A program made the translations under genes and the position numbers. Positions 11,897 through 23,150 of a DNA stretch of 64,000 nucleotides are shown here, in pieces (position 1 is the stretch's first letter; each line of letters starts with the position of its first letter). The notes under the pieces are model-generated. The model was not told where the DNA came from. It worked only from the letters and a program-made list of their open reading frames with translations, and ran no database searches. The DNA is from Brachypterus glaber (Eukaryota > Arthropoda > Insecta > Coleoptera > Kateretidae), in assembly GCA_958510825.1 (NCBI GenBank), contig OY294048.1, positions 18,865,589-18,929,588 of the forward strand, given 5' to 3'.

Positions 11897-12218
11897 ACAA
11901 GCAGTGAAGATATGTAATGCTACTCATTTCAATATATACTATTCACATTAAATGGTATACTGGACTTTTTCCAAATACAAATAAATAAAAAAAAACTTCA
12001 TTCAACACTTTTTTTTTAATTTTCTTTTTGCGAAAAACGAAAAAGAGTGAAAATAAAAAAAAATATGTTTTTTTTTAATATCTTTTTTTGAAAAACAAAA
12101 AAAATTGAAAAAAAAATCAAAACTTTTCAATTTTTTTAAATTTCGTTTTGAGAAAAACGAAAAAATATTGAAAAAAATATTTAAAAATGGTGCTATTTTA
12201 ATTTTTAAAAAAAGTTCA
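11897..12218 (-). mobile_element. Helentron-like repeat, copy A4, truncated
   Basis: Begins AAGCAGTGAAGATATGTAATG, then ATATACTATTCACATTAAATGG and TTTTTCCAAATAC, then the A/T-rich body. The (GTCY)n tract and 5' hairpin are absent. Confidence 0.6.
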
Positions 12219-12239
12219 CTTGTTTTCTCACAGCCAACT

Positions 12240-12770
12240 AGGTCGTAGGAAATAGTATACTAAGCACCGAGTACGAGAACCTAGTTTTCAGTGCACGAGA
12301 GTGGTTTGTGTCGAGGTGCCTATACTATTTTCCCTACGACCTAACACCAAAAAAAGAAAACGCAAAAATTGTCTAAAAATTAATTTGTCAATTTGAGGTT
12401 ATGTTTGACGATTAATCATTCAGCTGATTTTCACTTCCCGACCGCTGTCATCGAAACAGGTGGAAAATGAGCACTACGTACTAACTAGGTCATAGTAAGT
12501 ATTTAGTGTCTATGCCTATGCCTATGACGGTGGGAAAGTGTAAAATCAGCTGATTTTACATATCCGCTGTCATAAAATTAGTAAACGTCAAACATTGACT
12601 AATTTTAAGATAATTTTTGGGTTTTTTGGATGTTTAGATATTAGGTCGTAGGAAAAATAGTATACGCACCTCGACGCAAACCATTTCAGTGCACATCGAG
12701 TGCTTTTTTACGAGGCGCACTAAAAACTAGGTTCGCTTACTCGGTGCGTAATATACTATTCTAGTATGCA
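12240..12770. mobile_element. Complex foldback element with palindromic arms
   Basis: The left arm (AAGCACCGAGTACGAGAACC, TAGTTTTCAGTGCAC) reappears inverted in the right arm (AAAAACTAGGTTCGCTTACT, GTGCGTAATATACTATT). Each arm is itself partly palindromic around GGTCGTAGGAAA / TTTCCCTACGACC. Inner arms share AAATCAGCTGATTTT-like sequence and an inverted GTCAAACAT / ATGTTTGAC pair. An (ATT)n tract abuts the right end. Confidence 0.65.
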
Positions 12771-12807
<37 letters not shown>

Positions 12808-12812
12808 TTATT
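12771..12812 (+). repeat. (ATT)n microsatellite
   Basis: About 11 consecutive ATT units directly after the foldback element. Confidence 0.9.
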
Positions 12813-12996
12813 ATTACAAGCAGATAAGAGCAAAATAACCCATGAACCCGGAATTTTGTATAAAATTTTAAACTGAATGCTTATTCTTTACATCTAATTT
12901 TACGGTATGGAATATGTATTTTTATATAAAAAAAAAGGTATATAAAACTTAATTTTATTTACTATTACATGTCGAAATATTCGTTTTTTCAGTGTA

Positions 12997-13135
12997 AAGT
13001 ATCCCGCAAATAAGAAAGATACGGCGGTTTTGAAATGAGGAGCGTCGAATCAGAATGCAGCCTGTCACAATCCAAGAATAGTAAAAAGTTGCTATAAGTT
13101 TTTGATTGCATGTGAGTGCAGAGCCGGCCTTTGTA
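12997..13135. other. Right part of the split G+C-richer segment
   Basis: Starts with the direct repeat shared with 11808-11830 and continues GATACGGCGG and GGAGCGTCGAATCAG. Read on the minus strand it leads into the repeat in the same frame as the left part (residues YLRDTL on one side, HLRDTL on the other). Confidence 0.35.
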
Positions 13136-13139
13136 TGAA

Positions 13140-13310
13140 TCAAGTGAACCCCCTGCTTCAGGGCGCGAGCCTAGAGAGGCGTATTTTTTAGTTTTTTTAG
13201 CCTGAGATTTTTTTCGAGGGTGTTTTTTTTTTGCTAGGGTCGCCAAGTTTTGTTAGAAACCGTCAGGGACAAAGATTTTTTTCGCGTTTCCTGAGGGTAT
13301 TTTTTTTTTA
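13140..13310 (-). mobile_element. hAT-type element fragment (H4)
   Basis: On the minus strand it reads GTCCCTGACGGTTTC, then AAACTTGGCGACCC, as in the family at 4907, 21440 and 56145. G-rich ends are partly preserved (CTTCAGGGCGCGAGCC on the + strand). Confidence 0.55.
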
Positions 13311-13592
13311 GTATGTATCACAATATAATTTTTGAGAATGATTTTTATAAAACGTCGTACTTTTAAGCAAAAATGGATAACTGCCAAGTTAGCTAGTTAG
13401 CTAGCGCTTCTCTCAACAAAAGATATTTTAAAAATACTTTCGATTTGGTTGAAATTCATCGAAAAGACAACAGGAGATGATTGTAAAACCGAAAATACAC
13501 ACCTACTTGTAAACTATACCTCTTCCTAACTTCACTAACTCTAATACAAACAACAGCGCGTGGAAGAGTAACGCATCTATTTATGGCAGTAC
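13311..13592. other. No feature recognised
   Basis: A+T-rich sequence without a supported gene or repeat boundary. Confidence 0.4.
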
Positions 13593-14470
13593 AATTCAGT
13601 TTGTAGTTTGTTTGGTATATTTAAGACACAGGCTTAGTGCCTGTGGCTCATTTGTCTTAATAGGAATTAGTTTGATTGGAGATTAGTGGGGGAGTGAGTC
13701 TATGCTCACTGATGCTGAAGTTGCATCTGTCATATCTGTCATGAGTTGGTGAAAAAGGAGGGGGGGGGGTTCGGAGAGATTAGAGGAGGAGGGGAGGGAT
13801 AAGGGGTGAGTGAGACTAGCTCACTAATGCTTGAGTTGCATCGGTCGGTGACTACCATTACTGGTTGAGGAATCTTTTTGTGGGTATGGGGGATTTCGTG
13901 GTCATAGTCTATAAAATCTGAGATGAGGGAGTTTGGGTGATCGAGGTTGTCTTGTATAAAAGACTTGCTATAACGGATTATTTCCGTTTTTAGAAGTGGC
14001 ATGTCTAGATCTCTGTGAATTTGGGTATTCCTTGTTTTGAAAGGCCTCAAGTTTGGCTGAGAGCGTTTATTTTTTAGGGTGATTTTATTCCAGGCTTGAG
14101 CTCCGTATAGGAGTACTTGTTTCAGGGTTTGATTGTAGAGTGGGAGTTTGTTTTTTATGGAAAGGGGGCTTTTTCTACCTATTATGGGGTAAAGTTTGGC
14201 GAGAATGCAGTTGGCTATTTGGAGAGTGTTTTTAACGTGCTGATCCCACGTGAGGTTTTTGGATATGGTAATGCCTAAGTATTTAACATGATTTTCCCAG
14301 TTAATGTCTTGGTCATTTATCTTAATGGGTTGGGGTAGGGGCTTTCTGTTCCTAGAGATTAGGATGCCTTTTGTTTTATTTGCGTTTACTTTGATTTTTC
14401 ATTAGGTTGGGGTGTTCATTTGACTCTGAAGTGCATTGAGGATACGCTGGCAATACAATACTTCAAGCTA
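13593..14470 (-). pseudogene. Jockey-type non-LTR retrotransposon: RT C-terminal part and 3' UTR
   Basis: Reading the minus strand from about 14455, two stops fall early where aromatic residues are usual. A long frame then shows the hallmark C-terminal segment of jockey reverse transcriptases: KVNANKTKGILISRN, VKYLGITISKNLTWDQHVK, LYGAQAWNKITLKNKRS, and near the end HRDLDMPLLKTEIIRYSKSF. The frame closes at 13739. A 3' UTR of about 145 bp follows, containing CCTATTAAGACAAATGAGCC and ending near AATATACCAAAC. The catalytic palm (YADD) and all upstream domains are missing, so this is a 5'-truncated, dead copy. The same 3' UTR recurs, tandemly triplicated, at 43155-43519. The jockey assignment is from general knowledge of the family. 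Confidence 0.85.
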
Positions 14471-15366
14471 CTCTTTTATATATCTTCACGTTTACAATTC
14501 TACCCTTGAAATCTCTACTTTGTGGTATTCTAAATGTGAAGTAAAAAAAACCCTTAAAAAGACACTTTCTTGTCATCAATTCAAAATGATTTACAATATT
14601 TTCATTTAAATTGGTAATAACTAAAGGTGTTTGATGTCGCTGAAAAAAAAATATCTGATATCAGGACCCTACACTACACCGCCCAAGCCCTTTATAAACA
14701 GAACACAAAATCGTTTAAAAAACATTAACTACGCTGATTTGCGCTATAAAAATGCACGGGTTTGTTTTTAGAAGGGATGACGCAAAAGGGGGGTCAGTAA
14801 ATTTACTAGTTAGAGCGGTACAGTTGGGAAGTTCGTAGCGACGAGGACTTTTTTTATTTATCAAAATGTTTCGTCGGGGGAAAGCTCTATTTAATATGTG
14901 GTAAAATTTTTCGTCAGGGGTAAAGCTTTTTTTACAGGGTGAACTAGTTGGGAAATTTATGAATTATAAAGGTAAAGTTAATTTGTTAGTCTTAATTCTA
15001 TATTATAGGAATGTGTGTGCAAGTAAGAGGCCCGCTGCAGGCACGCACGCCTCTTTTGAAAGAAGAGAGCGTGAATGATTCCTCCCCCTTTGGTCGGAGA
15101 CTTTGTTTCATGTGGAGAACTATAGGAATAATCTAATGCGAATATTATTGGATTATTTTTTGTTTGTATTTCTATAGATTTATTTAATATGGAAATATTT
15201 TTTTTGTGAAAACGTTGGTTCTTGTTAAAAAAAATATGAAAAATATACGATACATGCTCATTTTTTTTTGTTTTTCGTAAAAAAATAAAAAAATAAACAC
15301 GATTTTTTTTTATTTTTTGACCAAATTCCCGGGACCTCGATACCACGATTTGTGTGCCCTATGTGA
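14471..15366. other. A+T-rich intergenic DNA, nothing firm
   Basis: The 122-codon minus frame at 14978-15346 is mostly K/N/F low complexity and is not considered a gene. Confidence 0.45.
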
Positions 15367-16448
15367 CACATAGAGGCAATTTTTTAAAACCCGTTTTAAC
15401 CTAGAAATTGACGTTTCTTAAAAATTAACGTTTTTTAAATATTAAAACTGGGTCTGTGGTTCATTAAAAATCAAATATGATTGGTAATTTCCCAAAAGTT
15501 AAAACCTAAAATCAAACTGGGTTAATTTACCATAACTAAAGATAAGCTTACCGAGTTTTATTTTAGGTTTTAATTCAAGAATTCCCCAATCATGTTTGAG
15601 TTTTTAAGTAATTTTAAGTTTTACTTTTAAAAAATGTCAAATTAATTTTTAAACAATCCGTGAATGGTATATTGCATTTTTCCAAATACTTTTAATTAGT
15701 TTTCAAACAAATAAAAAAATATATGATAAATATTTTTTTTAAAAGATCTTTTTTTTGAAAAACGAAAAATTATTGAAAAAAATAAATAAAAAATAATAAA
15801 ATCGAATAAACTTAAAAAAAAATCTTTTTTTTTACTTTTTTTTGTGAACAACAAAAAAATAAAAAAAAATGTTTGAAAATATATTTTTTTATTTTTTTCA
15901 AAAGTTTAACCCCCATAACTCTTTTTTTTTTGGTAGATTTCTTTTAAAATTGGTAAAATTGACCCTTATAATAAAAGTAATTTTTCCTGAAAAAGTTAAT
16001 CGGAATTTTCTTTCAGCTTTTTTCGATTTTTTTAAAAGTTTAACCCCCATATTTTTTTGGGGGGTTAGGGATTACCTTTAAAAATAATAGGGAACTTCCC
16101 CTTGTTGAACTTAATTTTTCCTGAAAGTTTCAAGTCGATCGGATTATTCGTTCTTGAGTTATCGGGTTCACAAAAATCGTGACATCGGACGGACGGACGG
16201 AGGGACGGAAGGACGGACGGATGGACGGATAGACAGACGGACGGACACTTGAAAAAAAAAGTTGCTTATTTTTTATGAAACAAATTTATATTCAAGACTT
16301 GTCTAGGACGATTTTTATTTATTTTTTTTGAAAATTCGAAACTACCGTATACGGTATACGCGTATAATATTATTCTAGCACAGGTGCTGTAAATAATATA
16401 AAAACGTCAAATTTTTATGTTAAATCTGTTTAAAACTGCCTCTGTGAT
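15367..16448. mobile_element. Foldback element split by a Helentron-like copy
   Basis: Left terminus CACATAGAGGCAATTTTTTA and right terminus (inverted) CACAGAGGCAGTTTTAAACA; the similarity continues to GACGTTT on both arms. The middle holds the family A copy at 15657-16403, so the foldback is older. Confidence 0.55.
15657..16403 (-). mobile_element. Helentron-like repeat, copy A5
   Basis: Reverse copy. It starts GAATGGTATATTGCATTTTT. Two ACTTTTTT/AACCCCCATA blocks follow, with a long GGAC tract at 16186-16245 (GACGGACGGACGG) and the terminal hairpin ACTACCGTATACGG...TATTATTCTAGC near 16340-16380. The extreme TGAAGATATGTAATG end is missing. Confidence 0.65.
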
Positions 16449-17744
16449 TGGCAGGTTCCATGATATCTGAAACATGATTGGTGAATTTCTTAATGCCTTA
16501 AAAATTAAAACTAAAGTAAACTGGGTAAATCCATCATAATAATTACTTTTAATTTTTCAGTAGTTTGTGTGACACTTCTTTAAATAAAATTCTGTTAAAG
16601 TGTTAAATTTTTTCCTGTTTAACACCTTTTTACTGAAATGGAAACTAATATTTTGAATAAATACATACAGTATTCGGTCAAACAATACTCAGAAAAAATA
16701 TATGTTCAAAAATTTTAATATTAATTAACAAGGAGCCTGGAAAAAGTGACAGTATTTTTCTTAGAATGCTTTTAATTGTAATTAATTTTGATTGAATTTG
16801 GATTAAAGTAGCAATTAGTGAGTTTATCTAATGTTTATCCAATTTGAATCATGGTAATTATCAATTAGCTTCCCCAATTAGCATTTTTTGTGAATTTTAC
16901 CTAAATAACTAGAACCCCTACCATTTATGAGTTGTAATTACGTAACTCTGACTTATTATATAACTTTATGTTGTTGAAGAAAATTAAATATATTTTTATT
17001 GGTAACAGAATGGTAAATTCTACCAAGAATATTACGTTTAACCGTCTTTTTACATAATAGAAACAATAACGTTGCATTAACTACGTATTTACCCAATAAA
17101 ATGACCACCAGGGTTATATCACTAAAATGTTCCAAAAGGTAACCATTCCTATTTGGTTTTGGTATAGGTAACAACTACGTTTTCAAAACTTTATGCATAA
17201 GTACTTAAACAGTAACATATTACTTTTAAGTTACAATTATTAGTTATTACGCGGTTATACATACTCATAAAAAATACATAATAGTTAATTGGGACTTAAT
17301 AGTAAAATTTTAGATAATCGCCATATTTTATTTTAATAAGTAATACGCAGTATTGGATAAATATTTAATTAAGCATAATTTCACTATAAAGTAAGTGACC
17401 AATTTTTTATTCCCAAATGATAACAAATGCATTAGAACACATATTACTAAAAAATATTTAATTTTGCCTTCCTAACCTGAAAATAATTTCCAATCATATC
17501 ATTTGTTAAAACAATAAAACTACATAATTTTCTTGGCCCATTAGTTTTTTAGAATTATTACTTTTATATTTTCAATATATCAAAGTAATGAAACAATTAT
17601 TTTTCAATTTTTTTATTTTTTCGTTTTTCTCGACGTTTCCGAAGTTTTTAAGACTTTCGAGACTACATTAAAAAAATGTCGGTCGATCGGTCTGTCGCGA
17701 GAGACATGTCGGTTGGTCTGTCTGTTAAAACGATAAACATTTAC
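16449..17744. other. A+T-rich intergenic DNA, nothing firm
   Basis: No supported gene. A short CGGTCGATCGGTCTGTC / CGGTTGGTCTGTCTG stretch (17673-17727) abuts the satellite array that follows. Confidence 0.45.
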
Positions 17745-18833
17745 AAATATACCATGCGCAGTAAGGTTGGGTGAAACATATTTATGCACAGAAGTATTTA
17801 ATAATACATACGAATGCATAAAAGTGTTCTGGCAAACATATACAAATATACCATGTGAAGTAGGGTTTGGTAGAACGTATTTATGCACAGAAGTGTTTAA
17901 TAATAGATACGAATGCACAAAAGTGTTCTGGCAAACATTTACAAATATACCATGCGCAGTAAGGTTGGGTGAAACATATTTATGAGAAGAAGTGTTTAAT
18001 AATACATACGAATGCATAAAAGTGTTCTGGCAAACATATGCAAATATATGCGCAGAAGGTTTTGGTAGAAAATATTTATGGGCAGAAATGTTTAATAATA
18101 CATACGAATGCACAAAAGTGTTCTAGCAAACATATACAAATATACCATGTGAAGTAGGGTTTAGTAGAAAGTATTTATGCACAGAAGTGTTTAATAATAC
18201 ATACTAATGCACAAAAGTGTTCTGGCAAACATTTACAAATATACCTTGCGCAGTAAGGTTGGGTGAAACATATTTATGTGCAGAAGTGTTTAATAATACA
18301 TAAGAATGCACAAAAGTGTTCTGGCAAACATATGCAAATATATGCGCAGTAGGTTTTGGTAGAAAATATTTATGGGTAGAAATGTTTAATAATACATACT
18401 AATGCACAAAAGTGTTCTAGCAAACATATACAAATATACCATGTGAAGTAGGGTTTAGTAGAACGTATTTATGCACAGAAGTGTTTAATAATACATACGA
18501 ATGCACAAAAGTGTTCTGGCAAACATTTACAAATATACATTGCGCAGTAAGGTTAGGTGAAACATATTTATGCGCAGAAGTGTTTAATAATACATAAGAA
18601 TGCACAAAAGTGTTCTGACAAACATATAAAAATATACAATGTGAAGTAGGGTTTGGTAGAACGTATTTATGCACAGAAGTGTTTAATAATAGATACGAAT
18701 GCACAAAAGTGTTCTGGCAAACATTTACAAATATACCATGCGCAGTAAGGTTGGGTGAAACATATTTATGAGAAGAAGTGTTTAATAATACATACGAATG
18801 CATAAAAGTGTTCTGGCAAACATATGCAAATAT
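17745..18833 (+). repeat. Satellite array with 99/99/96-bp higher-order units (left block)
   Basis: The marker TTCTGGCAAAC recurs every 99 bp, or 96 bp for one unit type. Three variants can be told apart: A (CCATGTGAAGTAGGG), B (CCATGCGCAGTAAGG) and C (AAATATATGCGCAG, 3 bp shorter). The order is B A B C A B C A B A B then the start of C, so the main higher-order unit is ABC, 294 bp. Because unit lengths are multiples of three, long frames appear on both strands (for example 17613-18113 and 18417-18899 minus). They carry no recognisable domain and are treated as satellite artefacts. Confidence 0.95.
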
Positions 18834-20853
18834 TGTACCGTAATTAATACGTTCACTGCCAACGGCTAGTTTTGACAGCGGAGCAATGGGTATGGGCAAG
18901 GGAAAAATAGAAAGAATTGATTAATGTTGTTAGGGGCGCCAGTTACTTTAGCTTTTACTCCTTTAGGTAAGTAACAACCTAGTGTAAATACTTAAGCTTT
19001 TCAGTTTGAGAAAATATAACTCTTAAATAAAATAAGATAATTCATTTGAGAAATTTATTATAAATAAACTTAATGAAAGCACATCAAGTAATGTATTAAT
19101 ATATATAAAAAATATGTGTAATTATATTAAGATATAATTAAAGAAATCTTAATAAAAATTACTAAATTCAGAAATCATTCGACTTAAATGTATAAAGAAA
19201 ACATGAAGTTCAGCAAGCACCAAGAAATGTATGTAAACAGCAATCATTTCTTGCAGTGTATAGAAGTCATGCTTAAATTAGAAATCATTTAATCAAAAGT
19301 ATGATATTTAATAATTAATAAATGAGATTAAATGTTTAAAAAAAATAAGTACCTAAAAATGAACAAAAGCCAGAAGGGCATATAGTATTAAACAATACTA
19401 TATCAGATCTGATAAAGTTTACAGTTATAAGAATATTGAAATAAAAGAATTTAAAAATATGAAATATTGCTTTCAAAAGTTTTCAGAATGAGTACTTAGC
19501 TGGTTTCTGCAAAATCCATGAGGTATGAATTCCATCGTCTCCATCTGTACAAGTCTCCCCTATGCTGATGAATTCATTTCTCAAATGAAAGAAAAAAATA
19601 TAGGCTGTCCCATCTACTTTGGAAAAATCATCTTCCAGGATAAAATGTACGATTGAAAATGTTGTCCGGGATAAAATATGCTTTTGAAAATTATGTCCAA
19701 TGTAAAATTGTCTGCTAGACGGTTACATAGAATTTATCTATGCCGAAAATTACAGAACCATGTTCCAACAGAACATCACTCCATGCGGAGAACTTGTATA
19801 TCAAATATACCAAAATAAACTTCAACTTAAATTAATGTAATTCCATATTAATGGTGAGTAATGGTGTAGTAATGGTAATTAATTAATTAATGGTGATGTC
19901 ATACTAAGTCTTCGATGTCCATCGAAACGTTATAAATGCGTAATTGTAGAAAATAACAGTTACAATATCTTCCGCATTGTTTAAATATTCATTTTCACTA
20001 ACTTTAAATAAAAATACATGAAGGATTACTTCGATGATTACAGAAAATAAACACTCGTCAAAATGACACCACCATTTTGTAACAGAGTTGCTTCAAGAAG
20101 AAGGAAAATCGACCTTATTCACTAGTATGAACCCTTCAGGTAAATAAAATCCTATTTCTGAACTATTAGCGACATCTATGCAAGTCATTATCAACTACAG
20201 TTTTACCGTATAGGATTCCTAATAAAGGTAACGGCAACGACACCAAAAATAATAACTAAAAAGAATATTTCCTAATAAATCCGTATTAGTGATATCTAAC
20301 CTCAAAATATTACTCTAAGAAACAAATATAAACAATACTTATTGTTTATCAGCAAAACTAATAAAAATACGAACAGAATACTAAGTGTCCTGTGAACTAA
20401 GTATAAACAAAATACTGAATCTAAGTGAGCAGTTCCAGCAAACTATTTTCAACAAATTCTGGATTATCCCGAAGGAATAAGCATACGAAACTTTCCAGGA
20501 AAGACAAGCTACAGGTGAAAGCCAGTGAAATCCAACCCTCAATAGACTCTGAAACATATAAAAACCAGGTAAGTCCATAGACAAATGCATTATAGAGAAA
20601 TAAGTCATATGATTCTTTATTATTAAAAATCATATTCTAATTATGTTTTCCTTATGTTATTTTCAGGTAGAACTATGGAATAGAGACTTATATGGTTAGA
20701 ATTCAGTTCCTGCTACAAAATAGTCCCAGATACAAAATAGTTCTGTACGTACGTAACTATTTATATACAAAATAAACATAAATTATAACGTAAGTAAACG
20801 AATAGTTTAATTAACCCTTGCTATATTACAAAGTGACGATTTATATCGTTACA
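18834..20853. mobile_element. 2.02-kb insertion in the satellite, 4-bp ATAT duplication
   Basis: The C-type unit is cut exactly here. ATAT flanks the insertion at 18830-18833 and 20854-20857, and the unit resumes in phase. The ends begin TGTACCGTAATTAATACGTT and, read inverted from the right, TGTAACGATATAAATCG, an imperfect terminal inverted repeat with TGT...ACA ends. No frame above about 80 codons and no LTR pair were found. It could be a solo LTR (TG...CA ends, 4-bp duplication) or a non-autonomous DNA transposon. I cannot decide. Confidence 0.75.
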
Positions 20854-21130
20854 ATATATGCGCAGTAGGTTTTGGTAGAAAATATTTATGGGCAGAAATG
20901 TTTAATAATACATACTAATGCACAAAAGTGTTCTAGCAAACATATACAAATATACCATGTGAAGTAGGGTTTAGTAGAAGGTATTTATGCACAGAAGTGT
21001 TTAATAATACATACTAATGCACAAAAGTGTTCTGGCAAACATTTACAAATATACCATGCTCAGTAAGATTGGGTAAGACATATTTATGCGCAGAAGTGTT
21101 TAATAATACATATGAATGCTCAGAAGTGCT
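20854..21130 (+). repeat. Satellite array, right block (C-A-B units)
   Basis: Continues the array after the insertion with the rest of a C unit, then A, then B. The last unit degrades at GAATGCTCAGAAGTGCTCTG. Confidence 0.93.
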
Positions 21131-21439
21131 CTGTATAAAGAGTTGCTAAAGGTAGGAAAAGGTAAACAAAGTGTGGAAAAAAGCGTGGTTTAGTTCATTT
21201 CCACTATTCCGCAAGTCGAAAATATAAAAAATTTTAAACCATTTTACGTTTCAGATATTTATTATTAATATTCACTGAAAATTTTCAGTCATTACTATTT
21301 TCATAACAGAAGAATGCATTCATTTTATACGATTGTTTTAATTCCAAACCGAAATGGATGATGTGCATGATAAGTTAATACCGGATGTCCCAACTCTATA
21401 TATCTAGCGATTTTCTCGAAAACTAAAAGAGTTAATCAA
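21131..21439. other. No gene; possible foldback end
   Basis: Contains ATACCGGATGTCCCAA near 21380, a single terminus resembling the ACCGGGTGTCCCAA foldback at 52984. No matching partner seen. Confidence 0.4.
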
Positions 21440-21642
21440 GCCCCAAAAATTACCTTCAAGATAAAAAACCTTTGTCTCTAACGGAACCACAAACATAAAA
21501 CTTGGCGCCGCCCAAAAAAATACCGTGAAAAAAAGCTTTGTCCCTGACAGTTTCTACCAAACTTGGCACCCCTGCAAAAAAAAAAATGGTGCCCAAAGGT
21601 AGGTGACTTAAAAAATACCAGCGAACACGCCAGGGGAGGCTC
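21440..21642 (+). mobile_element. hAT-type element fragment (H3)
   Basis: Shares AAAAAAAGCTTTGTCCCTGA, TTTCTACCAAACTTGGC and CCCAAAGGTAGGTGACTTAA with the copies at 4907 and 56145. Both termini are decayed. Confidence 0.6.
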
Positions 21643-22017
21643 AACCTCACACTTACGTGGATACGTGGGTAGCAGCAACCAAAAATGCTAGTTGGGTCAT
21701 GCAAGTTAAATTACTGACAACTTTGTTTTACTTGTTTTGGTATAACAAAAGTATTTTTCTTGGAACAATTTTCTTAAAGCAAAACGTTTTTGATATGCCA
21801 GAACAAAATTGTCTAATAAATCAAGTTCAATCAAGGATATTTTACTGGACTATCTCATAAAAATGTTATCAAGGTAAAAAGACACAAGTGCAAATTATCT
21901 ATATAATTTGTACTTGTGAACAAGTCAACATAAATATGCTTAGTGCAAAATGAATTATTGTCAGCAAAAAATTAACAAGTTAAAAATTATACTAAACAAA
22001 TTTACCTTAAAAACCCA
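21643..22017. other. No feature recognised
   Basis: A+T-rich. The short frame at 21657-21860 has no recognisable family signature. Confidence 0.4.
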
Positions 22018-22110
22018 AAACGGAACCCTTATGGAATCGTTCGGTTGTCCCTCCGTTCCTCCGTCCGTCTATCCGTTCGTCCATCCGTACATCGATCCAT
22101 CTGTCATAGC
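22018..22110 (+). mobile_element. Mini-me-like core with (GTCY)n tract
   Basis: AAACGGAACCCTTATGGAAT is followed by degenerate GTCC/GTCY repeats (CCGTTCCTCCGTCCGTCTAT, CCGTTCGTCCATCCG). A conserved core next to a (GTCY)n tract is the known arrangement of mini-me / Helitron-like elements in insects. Element ends were not located. Confidence 0.5.
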
Positions 22111-22486
22111 CGTGTATATCTCAAGAACTATATATAGGTTATAACCTAGTAATCTGCAACTTGTTATTCAAATAGATAGTAGTAACGAGATTTTTTTGTA
22201 TGCACCCCCTTTATTTCAAAAACTATCAGAGAAAAAAATTCTGATAAAAAAATGTGGATGATAAACATGACATAAACTTTTAAAAAGGCCCAAAGAGGCA
22301 AAAAAGGCAAACATATTTTTTATCAAACCAAAAGAAAGCTCAAATAATTCTCTACGAAAAATGTAATTTTTGAGTCACGACTAGAACTCTTGGTGATACA
22401 GGCACAACAAAAAAGAAAAATATAACAAGCTGGGAAAGAAAACCTTAATGCTCAAGTATAGTTGACCAATTTTTATATGTTTAGCT

Positions 22487-22629
22487 AGTAGGGGGCCATA
22501 CTTAAATTACGTAACGCACGTAAGAAAGAGGAGAAGTGATGTAGCGTTACGTAATGGTTTTGTTTTTTTACACAATTTTTTTGGGGGTACTTGGCTGTTT
22601 GTGTTAAGTATTTATAGTATGGCCCTTAA
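22487..22629. mobile_element. MITE with GGGCCATACT termini
   Basis: Left GGGGGCCATACTTAAATTAC and right AGTATGGCCC form an inverted pair. The inner ATTACGTAACGC matches the inner TIR of the GGGAACGTTC family, suggesting a related subfamily. Confidence 0.55.
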
Positions 22630-23150
22630 GATTCCATGGAATACCGTGGCACATTTTTTTTTCTGTAAAATTACAAAAATAAAATAAAAGACTTACCAAT
22701 CAATAATTGCCTAGTATAGTATTCCGCGTAGGTAGTTACTTAATATTTTTCTTAAAAACTTTTTCACGGATTTTGTGAGGTTCGGACTTAATATGGATTC
22801 TAATTCACATTTCAAATTAACATAATTTAAATTTATTATCCGCTTTTAATATTATTTTATGCCTAAACCATAAAAGGAAAAAGAGTAATAAAACTAAAAA
22901 TCCATATAAAAAAAACGTTAACATCCCGGAACGTGTGCCGACTTAGCACCGTGGTTTGGTTTTATTCGAAATGGACAAAAATCATAAATAAGCTCTGCGG
23001 AATAATAGTTTCGAAAGTACTTTGTAAGTGCTTCACTGTCAACTGAGACAAAAATGTTATTTCAAGATCTTTTTACTAGCTAAATCCAAATCCGTCGAAA
23101 AATAAATTCTTAGTTAAATAATTTTTGAGATAAGCCCACTTGAAGTCCTT
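22630..23150. other. No feature recognised
   Basis: A+T-rich sequence with no supported gene. Confidence 0.4.

Larger units (their letters stand above)
11834..12996. mobile_element. 1.16-kb TIR element flanked by about 22-bp direct repeats
   Basis: Ends TACACTGAAAAAACGTACAT and, inverted, ATTCGTTTTTTCAGTGTA. Immediately outside both ends is GTAAAGTATCCCGCAAATRAG (11808-11830 and 12994-13016, one mismatch). It contains a truncated Helentron-like copy, a complex foldback and an (ATT)n tract, so it has itself been invaded or is composite. The superfamily is unclear because known DNA transposons rarely make duplications this long. Confidence 0.55.

Noticed and set aside
14978..15346. 122-codon minus-strand frame
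   Set aside because: Dominated by K, N and F from A/T homopolymers, with no family signature.
17613..18899. Long minus-strand frames (166 and 160 codons) with 33-residue repeats
   Set aside because: They are a consequence of satellite units of 99 and 96 bp. Both strands are open, there is no start context or domain, and some units carry stops.
17745..21130. Possible CRISPR-like array (regular repeats)
   Set aside because: Units are contiguous with no unique spacers, and the setting is eukaryotic. This is a satellite.
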